DNA of 64,000 nt from an uncultured Clostridium sp. Lineage in GTDB: Bacteria; Bacillota; Clostridia; TANB77; CAG-508. A program made the translations under genes and the position numbers. Each line of letters opens with the position of its first letter. Position 1 is the stretch's first letter. Positions 17,408-26,929 of the stretch are shown piece by piece. Under the pieces are notes generated by a model, which saw only the letters and a program-made list of their open reading frames with translations, was not told the DNA's origin and made no database searches. The stretch lies in assembly GCA_946499885.1 (NCBI GenBank), contig CAMMTN010000001.1, positions 1 through 64,000 on the forward strand, in the 5' to 3' direction.

Positions 17408-19981
17408 TTAAGTCACATTACTCTCTATCTCATTACTTACATTATTTGTCATAATAACATTTTCTTCTTGAGGCGGAGTTTCTATTACTTCGTTTTCTAT
17501 AATATTATTGTCTTCTTCTATTTCATTAACAATAGTATCATCTACCATATTTGTTATATCTTCATTAATAACTTCGTTTACAATTATCTCAGTATTTTCT
17601 ATTATATTATTGTTTACTTTGTTTTCCGCTTCATCATCTGGATTTAATTTCAAATCTTCATCCTTATCTACATATACTTCTGATGAATCGCCTTTACTCT
17701 CATTATTAGTCTTAGCTTTATCTCCAGAGTGCTTTGTACATTCTTCTGGGACAGTACCCCATAAGAAATATTCTATATATGTATTTTTGCAGCCTGTTCT
17801 AGCAACTTTACCTGTATCGGCACATATTGTAGTTACTGCTATCTTGCTTGGCATTTCAAAACTTTCTTTTTCCAATCCACTATGCACTCTTCTCATAACA
17901 TTTGCCCAAATTATTCCTGCTGGGTTTTGATTGTTATAGTATATAGATTCATTTTGATCAAAACCGAACCAAGTTACTGCAGTATAATATGGAGTAAATC
18001 CACATAACCATTTATCATAATTTTCATCTGTTGTACCAGTTTTTGCAGCTACATCTATTCCTGATATTCTACAATATGTTGCTGTACCATAGGCTCCTTC
18101 CACCGGCTGTTTTAATAATTCTTTTATAACATAGGCAACTTGCTCTGAAAAAACTTTTCTTGTTTCTTGTTTAGCTTTAAACACTATTTTGCCTTCGTTA
18201 TTTGTTATACTAGTATAAAATGTAGGTTCAATATAGTCTCCATCATTAGCTATTGTAGCATATGCTCCTGCCATCTCTAAAGGAGTTATTCCATTGTCTA
18301 AACCACCTAATGCTAAAGCTAAGTTTTTGTCTTTTTCAGTCAGCGAACTTATTCCTATTTTTTCTAAATATTCTATGGAAGTTTTTGGAGTAATTTGTTC
18401 CATCATTTCTACAAATGGAATATTTTGAGAAGATTCTAGAGCTCTTCTTACAGTTATATTACCTAAATATCCATCATTGTTTCCAGGTTTATATTCATTA
18501 TCAAAAACTTTTTGTTTATCTTCATATATTGTTGCACCTGTAAATATCTTTTTATCAATTCCTGGTACTAATACAGCTAATGGTTTTATAGAAGACCCTG
18601 TTTGTCTTTCACTTTGAGTTGCTCGATTTAACCCTCTAAAATATTCTTTTTCTCCTAGTCCTCCTGTGCAAGCAAGCACATTACCTGTTTTATGGTCAAT
18701 TATAACCATTGCTGCTTGAGATGTAGTTTCTCCGTCTTTCGATGTAAGTAGATATTGTTTTTTTAAAAATTCTTTTTCTACTTCATCTTGTATGTCAGAA
18801 TTTTGTGTACTATGGATAGTAAGTCCTGACATATATAAGTAGTTAGTTGCAAATGTTTCGGATATATCTTTCTTTTTTGAAATATCGGATATTACTTGAG
18901 ATATTAATGCATCCGTATGATACGAATATATAGGATTTTCGGTTTTTATTTTTCCTTTTTCAAAATTCAAACCTTTTTCTATTTCTTTTAATGCTTCATT
19001 ATACTCTTTTTCAGTTATTTTCCCTAATTCTAGCATTTTATTTAAAACAGTACTTGTCCTTTTATTTATCAAATCTATATTATCATCTTCAGTAAATGGA
19101 TTGTACGAATTAGGTGAATTGTTTATACCTGCTAAGTATGCACATTGGGCAAGAGATAAATCTGAAATATCTTTGTTAAAATAATACTTAGCACCTGTCT
19201 GTACTCCGTATATATTAGGACCTACATAAATTACATTCAAATACATCTCTAAGATTTCTTCTTTGCTAAAGTAACTTTCAAGCAAAAATGCTTTCCACCA
19301 TTCTTTTACTTTACGAGTAATACTATCTGTGCTATCTCCAGTTAAATTTTTTACTAACTGCTGTGTTATTGTACTTCCTCCATAGGATGAATTTCCAAAA
19401 TGAGTAATATATGAAAGTATTGCGCCTCCCGTTCTTTTTATATCTACACCATGGTGAGAATAAAATCTCTCATCTTCAATAGATACATAGGCATTAACCA
19501 AATTTTCAGGCATTTTTTCTATTGGAATAGTCATCTTTTTTTGTTCAGATCCAAGTGTTGCTATGGTATTTCCTTCTACATCTAATACAACAGAATTTTT
19601 ATTTGCAAACATATCTTTAGTTATATTTTTCCATGTATACGCAGACACACCTAAAACGACACCTACACAAATTAAAATAAGTAATATTAATATAAATAAT
19701 ATTTTTCTTCTTAACTTTTTTCTACGCGCTTTTTTCTCTTCTTTTTTTAATTTTCTTTGTTCTGTTTTGCTAACATTATTCTTGACTTCTTCTTTTTCTC
19801 TTTTCTCTTTATCCTTTTTCATTTTCAAAACAGATTTTGGAATTTCGTTATCTCCTATTTTATTTTTTGTTTTAATACTATCACTTCCTAACTGTATATA
19901 TTTTATATCTAATATTGCTTTTTGGCAATGATTAATAAAAATATAATTCAACTCTCTTTTTGTATAGCAAATATTAATCAA
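17408..19981 (-). CDS. Class A penicillin-binding protein
   Basis: This bifunctional enzyme polymerises and cross-links peptidoglycan. The 857-residue protein has a long basic cytoplasmic tail, one membrane span at residues 93-115, a GT51 transglycosylase domain with the catalytic EDERFYSHHG (Glu169), and a transpeptidase domain with SSIK (Ser463), SQN (518-520) and KTGT (647-650). The C-terminal 110 residues are acidic and Asn-rich, with no PASTA repeat. The start is TTG 19981, supported by GAGGAGGTG six bases upstream; an internal ATG at 19822 has no ribosome site. Confidence 0.93.
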   Translation of the reverse strand: MINICYTKRELNYIFINHCQKAILDIKYIQLGSDSIKTKNKIGDNEIPKSVLKMKKDKEKREKEEVKNNVSKTEQRKLKKEEKKARRKKLRRKILFILILLILICVGVVLGVSAYTWKNITKDMFANKNSVVLDVEGNTIATLGSEQKKMTIPIEKMPENLVNAYVSIEDERFYSHHGVDIKRTGGAILSYITHFGNSSYGGSTITQQLVKNLTGDSTDSITRKVKEWWKAFLLESYFSKEEILEMYLNVIYVGPNIYGVQTGAKYYFNKDISDLSLAQCAYLAGINNSPNSYNPFTEDDNIDLINKRTSTVLNKMLELGKITEKEYNEALKEIEKGLNFEKGKIKTENPIYSYHTDALISQVISDISKKKDISETFATNYLYMSGLTIHSTQNSDIQDEVEKEFLKKQYLLTSKDGETTSQAAMVIIDHKTGNVLACTGGLGEKEYFRGLNRATQSERQTGSSIKPLAVLVPGIDKKIFTGATIYEDKQKVFDNEYKPGNNDGYLGNITVRRALESSQNIPFVEMMEQITPKTSIEYLEKIGISSLTEKDKNLALALGGLDNGITPLEMAGAYATIANDGDYIEPTFYTSITNNEGKIVFKAKQETRKVFSEQVAYVIKELLKQPVEGAYGTATYCRISGIDVAAKTGTTDENYDKWLCGFTPYYTAVTWFGFDQNESIYYNNQNPAGIIWANVMRRVHSGLEKESFEMPSKIAVTTICADTGKVARTGCKNTYIEYFLWGTVPEECTKHSGDKAKTNNESKGDSSEVYVDKDEDLKLNPDDEAENKVNNNIIENTEIIVNEVINEDITNMVDDTIVNEIEEDNNIIENEVIETPPQEENVIMTNNVSNEIESNVT

Positions 19982-20010
19982 TAAGCACCTCCTCTATTTA
20001 TGAGAGTGTT

Positions 20011-20049
20011 AAAAAAGTAGTATTTTTATAATTTTAAAATACTACTTTT
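20011..20049 (-). terminator. Terminator after the pilin-CLec gene
   Basis: AAAGTAGTATTTT and AAAATACTACTTT pair around a short AT loop and are followed by a T run on the minus strand. Confidence 0.8.
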
Positions 20050-20092
20050 CTATTGTCATTTACTACCGATAGCCTTAATAAAATTAAATATA

Positions 20093-21683
20093 TTACATTA
20101 CAGTAAGAACCACACGAAACGATCCTGCTCCGTTGAAAAAGCCATCAATGATGTACAAATTAAATAAACCTGAAGCAGAAATATTATTATAAGGGCCTCC
20201 ACGCGTAAAAAATGGTTTGTCAGAATATGGAAAATTCGAACCATCTGAATACCATGCTTTTGAACCAGTATATCCATTTGATGTTTCATAGACAGCCTCT
20301 CCATATTTCCCTTTTATTGGTGTTGACAAATTATAATTGTCTAACTGACTATCAGTTCCTGATGTACTTGTTGCTTGATATACATCCTTATATTTTTCAT
20401 TTGCATTTACTAGTTTTTCTCCATAAGTAGTTAAGTAAGAATTTTCATTATTTACATATGCTGCTACATATTCACTAGCTCCACCACTCATATCATATAT
20501 TCCCCAAATATTTCCTGTTGTACTTGCTTGCATTCCATTACTTGTGTTATATTCATTTGTTACTCTACTTGCTGGACTTGCATTTACACTATTTCCTCCA
20601 TTCCCTGTAATATAGTCACTGCTATTGTTTTTCCATACTTCGCTTCCTTTTCCATATGTTGTATTTTGACTTAAATATGCTACTGCTCCCCATTCTGTAT
20701 TTTTCATCATATGTGGATCAACTTCTGTATCACTTGTTTTTAAACCGTATGGGTTTCCTTCTCTATTTAACTCTGTACATGCTGTGAATATGTCACTTAC
20801 TGTTATATTTCTCCAACTTGTTACTCCTGCTTTTATTGTTATAATTTCATTTCCTGTGTATTCTGTTTCTCCTGTACTTGCTTCTTGTGTACAATTTGTA
20901 TTACTTGTTTCATATTTTCCTACCCAAAATCCTGCTAGTTTCTCTTCTCCAAAGTTAAATGCTGGGTGTACTACATATCCTGCTTCACATCCTTCTTCTG
21001 CTACTCCGTACATTCCTGTTCCTGTTTCATAGCTTGGATATATTTCACTATATCTCTTTGTTCCTGCATTGTTTTTTATTTTCTGTGTCTATAAATACTA
21101 TATTTATATTTCCTGCTCCTGTTGTTGCATCACTTGGATTTATTTCTGCTCCACTTTGATGATATCCACTTGTTATTTGATATGCATATCTTGGTATCCA
21201 TACTAGCATGCTATATGCTGAATCTTCATTTAATGTTCCGTCTTCATTAAATACATCTGTTTCTCCTGTTGCATCTTTTCCTTCTTTTTCTCCACTTGTT
21301 GGTGTTAATACTACATTTGCCCATTGCTTATTTCCATAATTGTACCATTCTTTATCTTCTGCTGTTGTTTTTACCCAATTGCTGCCATTCCATTTTACTG
21401 GTACCATTCCATCCGATAATTTTGGTGCAACTGCCAATTCTCCCATTGCTTCTGCAAACTCTCCAAGCAAAGTATTCATTCCTTCTTCTTCATTTCTTAT
21501 AGCCTGTTCTTGTATTTCTTTAGCTTGCTGAGCTTTACTTATTAACCCATTTTCTCCCAATACTGCATTTATTGTTACTGTTGCTAAGATTATTAAGATG
21601 ACTATGGTTATGACAAGTGCAATTAGAGTTATTCCTTTTCCTTTAATTAGAGTTTTTTGAAAATTATTTAAATTACTCTTCAT
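20093..21683 (-). pseudogene. Pilin-anchored CLec/FGE-like protein with frame break, possible DGR target
   Basis: Two frames together form one gene. The first (21683 to 21048) starts with a prepilin-like N-terminus, KGKGITLIALV followed by a 25-residue hydrophobic helix and a short coiled segment, then enters a domain with SMLVWIPRYAY. The second (from about 21085 to 20093) continues with YVVHPAF, GFWVGKYE, NIWGIYDMSGG and ends SFRVVLTVM, the layout of the FGE/C-type-lectin fold used by many DGR targets. The frames join if one A of the six-A run (21072-21077) is removed, giving ENKNNAGTKRYSE. Skipping at AGG (21065-21067) also works, but AGG is an ordinary sense codon in asnB. The last 50 codons are GC-richer than the rest. 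Whether the gene is phase-variable, decayed or misread cannot be told here. Confidence 0.65.
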
Positions 21684-22017
21684 TATTTCATCCTTTCTTT
21701 CATTTGTTTTTATTTTTATATTTTTCTTTTTATTATGTTCATTTTTTTGTTATTTTATTAATAATTTTTGTAGTAGACTTCTATCTTTATTATTGCGTCT
21801 AAATTTCAAAAACAAAAAGTCCCTTTTAAACTTTTGTTAATATAACTTTTTATTTTGTTATGCTTTGGTTACTTTTTATCTTTATTCTTTAAGTATATAT
21901 TTATCATATACTAGTTTTTTGATTTTTGCAATACTTTTTTTAAGATTTTTATGGTGTATTTTTGCTGATATAGCCAAATAGCTATTTATATACTTTCATA
22001 TTTTATAATAGCCAAAA
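21684..22017. other. Gap without a gene, T-rich
   Basis: About 330 bp between the BclA-like gene and the pilin-CLec gene hold T-rich low-complexity sequence. I see no coding frame, hairpin terminator or clear promoter beyond a ribosome site (AAAGGATG) for the pilin-CLec gene. Confidence 0.6.
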
Positions 22018-22561
22018 TTATCCTATTTTTTCTATATCAATTCTTGCATTTGGATAAGTTATATTTTCTTGAGATAGACCCTCTAATTGTAATATATCTC
22101 CTGAAGTTAATCTTAATATAACTGTACTTGTTAGAGTATATCTATTATTAATTATATCTTCTACAATTACTGCTCCCTCATTTAAAGTATCAAATTGCGG
22201 TATATTATTAATTACTAAAATTGCATTAAAATTAAATCTGCCTGATGTTGTAGTATTTCCATCCAATTGGTATGATACTTGATATATGCCATCCTCATTT
22301 ATCTTTATTTCACTTGAACCTGGATCATGTGAAATAGCATTTCCTTCTACAATTTGATTTTCACTAAAATTAATTATAACATCTCCTGTTCCAGTATTAT
22401 CTCCGAGATTTTGCAATAGCAACTAATATATTCTTCTCTTGATTTACTGGATTATTAATTGTTATAAATATTATTAAAGCAATTATTAGAAAAATCAAAG
22501 AAAACAGTGCCATACATTTTATTTTTTTGCATGCACATGTACACTTATTACACATAAACAT
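22018..22561 (-). CDS. BclA-like jelly-roll protein, needs +1 shift at CGG
   Basis: The zero frame from ATG 22561 (or ATG 22555, better spaced from AGGAGG) gives a Cys-rich start, a membrane span (about residues 17-38) and VAIAKS, then CGG AGA TAA. Skipping the C at 22405 continues SGDNTGTGDVIINF and about 120 more residues with AISHDPGSSEIKINEDGIYQVSY, the C1q/TNF-like jelly-roll domain seen at the C-terminus of BclA-type exosporium proteins. The repaired protein has about 178-180 residues. It has no collagen-like repeat, so it would be a membrane-anchored or cortex/coat-side variant. Surface of the spore is the likely site, by family analogy only. Confidence 0.8.
22403..22405 (-). other. 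In-frame CGG +1 shift site in the BclA-like gene
   Basis: The zero frame reads TCT CGG AGA TAA. Skipping the C gives TCT GGA GAT AAT and joins the membrane anchor to the jelly-roll domain. Confidence 0.75.
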
Positions 22562-22616
22562 TTTCCTCCTTTTTATATAGTATGAAAAATGTTTATATAT
22601 GTTGAATTATGTATTT

Positions 22617-23279
22617 TTAAAACACTATTCCTCCGCCATAGTCATATACGTCTAATCCTTTAAAGTGGACTAACTCTAAGTTATATTTATAAATATGTTC
22701 TAGAATCTTATCTTTATTTTTAAGCATATTAATATCTCCAAATAATACAAATTTATCGTCAAAAACTAAACTTGCTCCTCCTATAAATCCATGCATATTA
22801 GAGATGGTTTTATCCTTTTTTAGTAATTTAATATTATTTTCTTCTATATACAAAGCATCTATATTATTTTTATTTAGCACTTCTGCTATTTTTTTATCTG
22901 TAGTAATGCAAGATTTATCGCTTGTTACTGCAATAGAACATTTTACATATCCTTGTTTTACTACTATATCTGTTATTATACTTTCATCCAAATATTTGCT
23001 TCCTATTACTATATTTCCAATTTGACATGCATTATACAGTACATCTAAAGGATATTCTTTTTCTACTTTTATTTTACCTAATTTAAAACTTTTTTCTAAT
23101 ATTTTTGCATTTGGAGCTACTACAATTTGATTATTAATTTTACAATAAAATATATCGCTATGCCCTGATATCTCTTCATATACATCATCTGATAATGGTA
23201 ATTTAATAACATTAAAATAATTACTTAAATATTTATATTCTTCTTCTCTTATTCTAGAGTCAATAATTAAATTTTTCAT
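22617..23279 (-). CDS. DUF6873-like protein
   Basis: This 220-residue soluble protein is Asp/Asn/Ile-rich with conserved-looking segments SGHSDIFYCK, HGFIGGASLVFDD and GLDVYDYGGGIVF. It resembles the DUF6873 GME-fold family of Clostridia, whose function is unknown to me; the fold is shared with guanidino-group-modifying enzymes. ATG 23279 follows GGAG. It lies between the alarmone synthetase and the BclA-like gene on the same strand. Confidence 0.6.
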   Translation of the reverse strand: MKNLIIDSRIREEEYKYLSNYFNVIKLPLSDDVYEEISGHSDIFYCKINNQIVVAPNAKILEKSFKLGKIKVEKEYPLDVLYNACQIGNIVIGSKYLDESIITDIVVKQGYVKCSIAVTSDKSCITTDKKIAEVLNKNNIDALYIEENNIKLLKKDKTISNMHGFIGGASLVFDDKFVLFGDINMLKNKDKILEHIYKYNLELVHFKGLDVYDYGGGIVF

Positions 23280-23327
23280 TTTTACTCCATTCTATGTATT
23301 GCTTTTAGCTAATATTATTTACGCTAA

Positions 23328-23356
23328 ATAGAAGCGGAGCTAAAATCCGCTTCTAA
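23328..23356. terminator. Hairpin after the alarmone synthetase
   Basis: AGAAGCGGA and TCCGCTTCT pair around a seven-base loop 10 bp past the stop. The T run behind it is poor, so the terminator call is tentative. Confidence 0.5.
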
Positions 23357-23363
23357 CTTTATA

Positions 23364-24047
23364 CTATATACTTTGCATTTCTACTTTATCACTAATCATA
23401 AGGCCAGCATAAACTGTTGAATATTCTGTTGTTATTTCCTTAATAATTTGCTTTTCCTCTTCCATTAGATTTCTACCCAGATGAGACATTCTTCTATCTA
23501 ATTTTTGTGTCATTTTAGCACATTCTTTTAGTTCTTTACGAACTCCTTTTGGTATTTCTTTTTCATATTTGTACTTAATTTTATGTTCTAAACTTGCCCA
23601 AAAGTCCATAGCCATTGTCCTAATCTGAATTTCCACTTTAACTCCAACAGTTCCAATAGATAAACTTACAGGTACAGATACTATAAGATGATAACTAGAG
23701 TATCCACTTTCTTTTGGCTTTGCAACATAATCCTTCTTTTTTATAACAGTTATATCTTGCATATTTTCTAGCATTTCCACTAATTTATATATATCTGGTA
23801 TAAAGGAACAGATTATACGTATTCCTGCCACATCATTAATCGTTTTTACTAAATTTTCATATGTAGGCTCTAAGCCTTTCTTTTTCAATTTGTTATTTAT
23901 ACTTTGCTTACTTTTAATCCTACTACTTACGTGTTCAATTGGATTGTATTTATGAAGTGTTTTAAATTCGTTATTTATTATTTCTATTTTTGTCTCTAAT
24001 TGTTTTAGCGCTGCTGTATACATAAGTGTAAGTCTCTTATATTCCAT
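23364..24047 (-). CDS. Small alarmone synthetase, RelQ/YjbM type
   Basis: The protein transfers pyrophosphate from ATP to GTP or GDP to make (p)ppGpp. It shows the synthetase core: SRIKSKQSI, DVAGIRIIC, KPKESGYSSYHL and VEIQIRTMAMDFWASLEHKIKYK. There is no hydrolase domain, so it is the small type of about 230 residues. The start is unsettled. ATG 24047 lacks a good ribosome site. GGGAG sits near 24103-24107, but the ATG after it (24097) is out of frame and meets a stop at once, while the in-frame codon at the right distance is ATA 24092. That start would add IENLVVKEDEKLQED. Confidence 0.9.
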   Translation of the reverse strand: MEYKRLTLMYTAALKQLETKIEIINNEFKTLHKYNPIEHVSSRIKSKQSINNKLKKKGLEPTYENLVKTINDVAGIRIICSFIPDIYKLVEMLENMQDITVIKKKDYVAKPKESGYSSYHLIVSVPVSLSIGTVGVKVEIQIRTMAMDFWASLEHKIKYKYEKEIPKGVRKELKECAKMTQKLDRRMSHLGRNLMEEEKQIIKEITTEYSTVYAGLMISDKVEMQSI

Positions 24048-24296
24048 ATCTTCCTGCAGTTTTTCATCTTCTTTAACTACTAAATTTTCTATGGCATATC
24101 AACTCCCTTCGTATATATTTATACAACACTTTTATGTCCTTTATGTGTAATTTTACTGTTAATTTAAAGTTTTTAGAAAAAAGATAATTAACCTTGTTGT
24201 ATACTCATTTCCTATGTAATAAAAAATAAAGAACAACTAAATAATATAGATTTATCCTATATATATCTGTTATTCCTCACTCTACTTTATTATATA

Positions 24297-24479
24297 TTAG
24301 TTTTCTTTTTTAGCAACTACTTCTTTTCCATCATAGTATCCACATGTTGGACATACTGTATGTTGTCTAATTAATTCATGACAATGTGAACATTCAACTA
24401 AATTTTGTTTTTCTAATTTCCAAGTTGATCTTTTTAAACCTGTTCTTGCTTTTGACCATCTTCTTTTTGGTTGTGCCAT
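24297..24479 (-). CDS. rpmF: 50S ribosomal protein L32
   Basis: This 60-residue L32 has the conserved MAQPKRRWSKARTG start and two CxxC zinc-binding pairs (CSHC and CPTC), so it is the zinc-dependent form. ATG 24479 follows AGGGAGG. A sigma-A promoter lies upstream at 24549-24577. The usual neighbour yceD is not present. Confidence 0.96.
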   Translation of the reverse strand: MAQPKRRWSKARTGLKRSTWKLEKQNLVECSHCHELIRQHTVCPTCGYYDGKEVVAKKEN

Positions 24480-24548
24480 TTTTATTCCCTCCCTTGAACA
24501 TTATCTATTGTATAAATTTGTATACTTTCTCTTAATTGATACTATAAG

Positions 24549-24577
24549 ATTATACTAATTTTTTTTATGTTTGTCAA
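24549..24577 (-). promoter_or_regulatory. Sigma-A promoter of rpmF
   Basis: On the minus strand TTGACA (24572-24577) and TATAAT (24549-24554) are both perfect and separated by 17 bases, about 70 bases before the rpmF start. Confidence 0.85.
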
Positions 24578-24601
24578 TAGTAGTTACGTTTTTCTTATAA
24601 T
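24571..24601 (+). promoter_or_regulatory. Probable promoter of asnB
   Basis: TTGTCA (24571-24576) and TATAAT (24596-24601) are separated by 19 bases. The -35 box overlaps that of rpmF on the other strand, so the two promoters are divergent and may compete. Confidence 0.6.
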
Positions 24602-24644
24602 ATTCATATATTATTTATAGATTTGTGAAAGGAATTGATTGAGT

Positions 24645-26492
24645 ATGTGTGGTTTTGTTTGTTGTGTTAACCTTAAAGAAAATTTGAATTCTAAAAAAGA
24701 TGTTTTAATTTCAATGAATGAAACACTAAAGAAAAGAGGTCCAGATGAATGTGGATATTATATAAGTGATCATGCTCTTTTAGGTCATAGGCGATTAGTT
24801 GTAATAGATCCAGATGGTGGTAAACAACCAATGACATTTAATTATAATGGAAATAAATATGTTATTGCATATAATGGTCAAATATATAATACTAAGGAAC
24901 TTAAGGAAAATTTGAAACAAAACAATATTCTTCTTGAAGGATATTGTGATACAGAAGTTCTCTTAAAGTCCTATATTTTATATAAAGAAGAGGTTGTTCA
25001 TAAATTAAATGGAATTTTCGCTTTTGCTATATGGGATGAAAATAATCAAAGTTTATTTTTAGCACGTGATCATTTTGGCGTAAAGCCATTATTCTATACA
25101 ATTTTTAATAATACTTTAGTATTTGCATCAGAAGTAAAGGCCTTACTTAAATACCCTGGCATAGAGCCTATATTAGATGAACAAGGAATTAGTGAATTGT
25201 TCGGAATTGGTCCTGCCCATACAAATGGAATAACTGCTTTTAAAAATATTTATGAGCTAAAACCTGCAAATTATATGGTATACAATAAAAGCGGAATTCA
25301 TATAAAGAGATATTGGAAATTAAAAAGTAAACCACATGAAGATAGTTTTGAGCAAACATGTGATAAAGTACAATATCTTTTAGAAGATGCTATTAAAAGT
25401 CAACTTGCATCAGATGTCCCATTATGTACTTTCTTATCAGGAGGACTTGATTCTAGTATAATCACTCTATATGCTGCTGATCATTGTAAAGATAACAATT
25501 TACCTACTTTAGACACTTATTCGGTTGATTATATAGACAATGATAAGAATTTCCAAAAAACTGACTTTCAACCAAACTCTGATAACTACTATATAAATTT
25601 AATGCAAGCTAAATTAAATACAAATCATCATACTGTAATGCTTGATACTCCTGAACTTGCAAAGGCTTTAGAAGATGCAATGATTGCAAGAGATTTTCCT
25701 GGAATGGCAGATGTGGATTCTTCGCTTTTACTATTTTGCAAAAATGTAAAACCAGAAGCTACAGTTACTTTAACAGGAGAATGTGCTGATGAGATATTTG
25801 GTGGTTATCCTTGGTTCTTCCGTGAAGATGCTTTAAATAGTGGTACTTTTCCTTGGTCAATTGCAATTAACGAAAGGCAAACTTTGCTTAGGCCCGAAAT
25901 AAGCAAAAAAATTAATTTAAAAGAGTATATAGATTATAGGTATAACGAAAGTTTGGATAATGTAGAAATATTAGATACTGATTCGAAAGAAACTGCTGAA
26001 AAAAGAAAAATATCTCATTTAACACTAAACTGGTTTATGCAAACACTTTTAGATAGATCAGATAGAATGGGAATGTATAACGGATTTGAAATAAGAGTTC
26101 CATTTTGTGATTACCGCTTAGCAGAATATGTATGGAATATACCTTGGGAAATAAAAGCTTTAAATGGTAGAGAAAAAGGATTATTACGTTATATTATGAA
26201 AGATAAATTACCTGATGAAATAGTGGATAGAAAAAAGAGTCCATACCCTAAAACATGGAACCCAACTTATTTAAAAGCTGTAAAACAAATGCTTAGCAAA
26301 ATAATGGAAGATAAAAATGCTCCTATAAATAATTTACTTAATAGAGATTATATTATGCAAATATTAGAAACAGAAGGAAAAGCATTTACTAGACCTTGGT
26401 TTGGTCAACTCATGACAGGTCCACAACTTATGGCATATCTTTGTCAAGTAAATATGTGGCTTGAAAAGTATCAGCCTAAGATTGAAATTTAA
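24645..26492 (+). CDS. asnB: Asparagine synthase, glutamine-hydrolysing
   Basis: AsnB makes asparagine from aspartate, glutamine and ATP. I choose ATG 24645 (MCGFVC) because Cys2 must be the N-terminal nucleophile of the glutaminase domain; GAAAGGA lies upstream. The glutaminase domain (about residues 2-200) has RRLVVIDPDGG and YNGQIYN. The synthetase domain has the PPi loop LSGGLDSS near residue 262 and GECADEIFGGYP near residue 380. The 616-residue length fits the AsnB family. It is a plus-strand single-gene unit with terminators behind it. Confidence 0.95.
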   Translation: MCGFVCCVNLKENLNSKKDVLISMNETLKKRGPDECGYYISDHALLGHRRLVVIDPDGGKQPMTFNYNGNKYVIAYNGQIYNTKELKENLKQNNILLEGYCDTEVLLKSYILYKEEVVHKLNGIFAFAIWDENNQSLFLARDHFGVKPLFYTIFNNTLVFASEVKALLKYPGIEPILDEQGISELFGIGPAHTNGITAFKNIYELKPANYMVYNKSGIHIKRYWKLKSKPHEDSFEQTCDKVQYLLEDAIKSQLASDVPLCTFLSGGLDSSIITLYAADHCKDNNLPTLDTYSVDYIDNDKNFQKTDFQPNSDNYYINLMQAKLNTNHHTVMLDTPELAKALEDAMIARDFPGMADVDSSLLLFCKNVKPEATVTLTGECADEIFGGYPWFFREDALNSGTFPWSIAINERQTLLRPEISKKINLKEYIDYRYNESLDNVEILDTDSKETAEKRKISHLTLNWFMQTLLDRSDRMGMYNGFEIRVPFCDYRLAEYVWNIPWEIKALNGREKGLLRYIMKDKLPDEIVDRKKSPYPKTWNPTYLKAVKQMLSKIMEDKNAPINNLLNRDYIMQILETEGKAFTRPWFGQLMTGPQLMAYLCQVNMWLEKYQPKIEI

Positions 26493-26497
26493 CCATA

Positions 26498-26543
26498 CAA
26501 AAGAAGAAGGAATGAAAATAAAAACAATTCCTTCTTCTTTTAT
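26498..26543. terminator. Bidirectional terminator between asnB and the zinc-ribbon gene
   Basis: AAAGAAGAAGGAAT and ATTCCTTCTTCTTT pair over 14 bases and carry A and T runs on the two flanks, serving the converging genes. Confidence 0.8.
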
Positions 26544-26548
26544 TTCAG

Positions 26549-26794
26549 TTATACTTCGATTTCGCCAGGAAACAACTCATATTCTTCGCTACCCAAGTAT
26601 TCTTCAAAATCTTTGCCACACTTGTTACAATGACAAACCAATTTGATATCTACTGATTTTAAGGAAAGATATTCTCTGTCTAATGTTGCTGCATCTTTTA
26701 CCCTGCGATATCGACGGTTATAATATTCTTCTTTCGTTTTTACATCTGTTGAGCCACACTTGTCGCATGTAACAACAATTTTTTTCTCTACCAC
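26549..26794 (-). CDS. Small zinc-ribbon protein
   Basis: This 81-residue protein has two CxxC pairs (CDKC near residue 10 and CNKC near residue 56), enough for one zinc ribbon, and a basic middle with RRYRR. The start is GTG 26794, seven bases after AAGGAGGA. Arginine is encoded by CGT, CGA, CGC and AGG, and the gene is GC-richer than its neighbours, so it may be acquired. The function is unknown. Confidence 0.75.
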   Translation of the reverse strand: MVEKKIVVTCDKCGSTDVKTKEEYYNRRYRRVKDAATLDREYLSLKSVDIKLVCHCNKCGKDFEEYLGSEEYELFPGEIEV

Positions 26795-26929
26795 AAGTCA
26801 TTCCTCCTTGCCAATTGGCTTTCTAAAATAAGTGTAAACAAGCTGTCTTTATATAAACTGCTCTTAAATTAGAACAGGAAGTTTTAAAAATGTAATATAT
26901 TAATATATTAACATATTTCCTTACTCATT

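Noticed and set aside
21065..21077. AGG as a second frameshift codon in the pilin-CLec gene
   Set aside because: AGG is used as a normal arginine codon in asnB and in the lectin-like gene, and a one-base change in the neighbouring A run explains the break as well.
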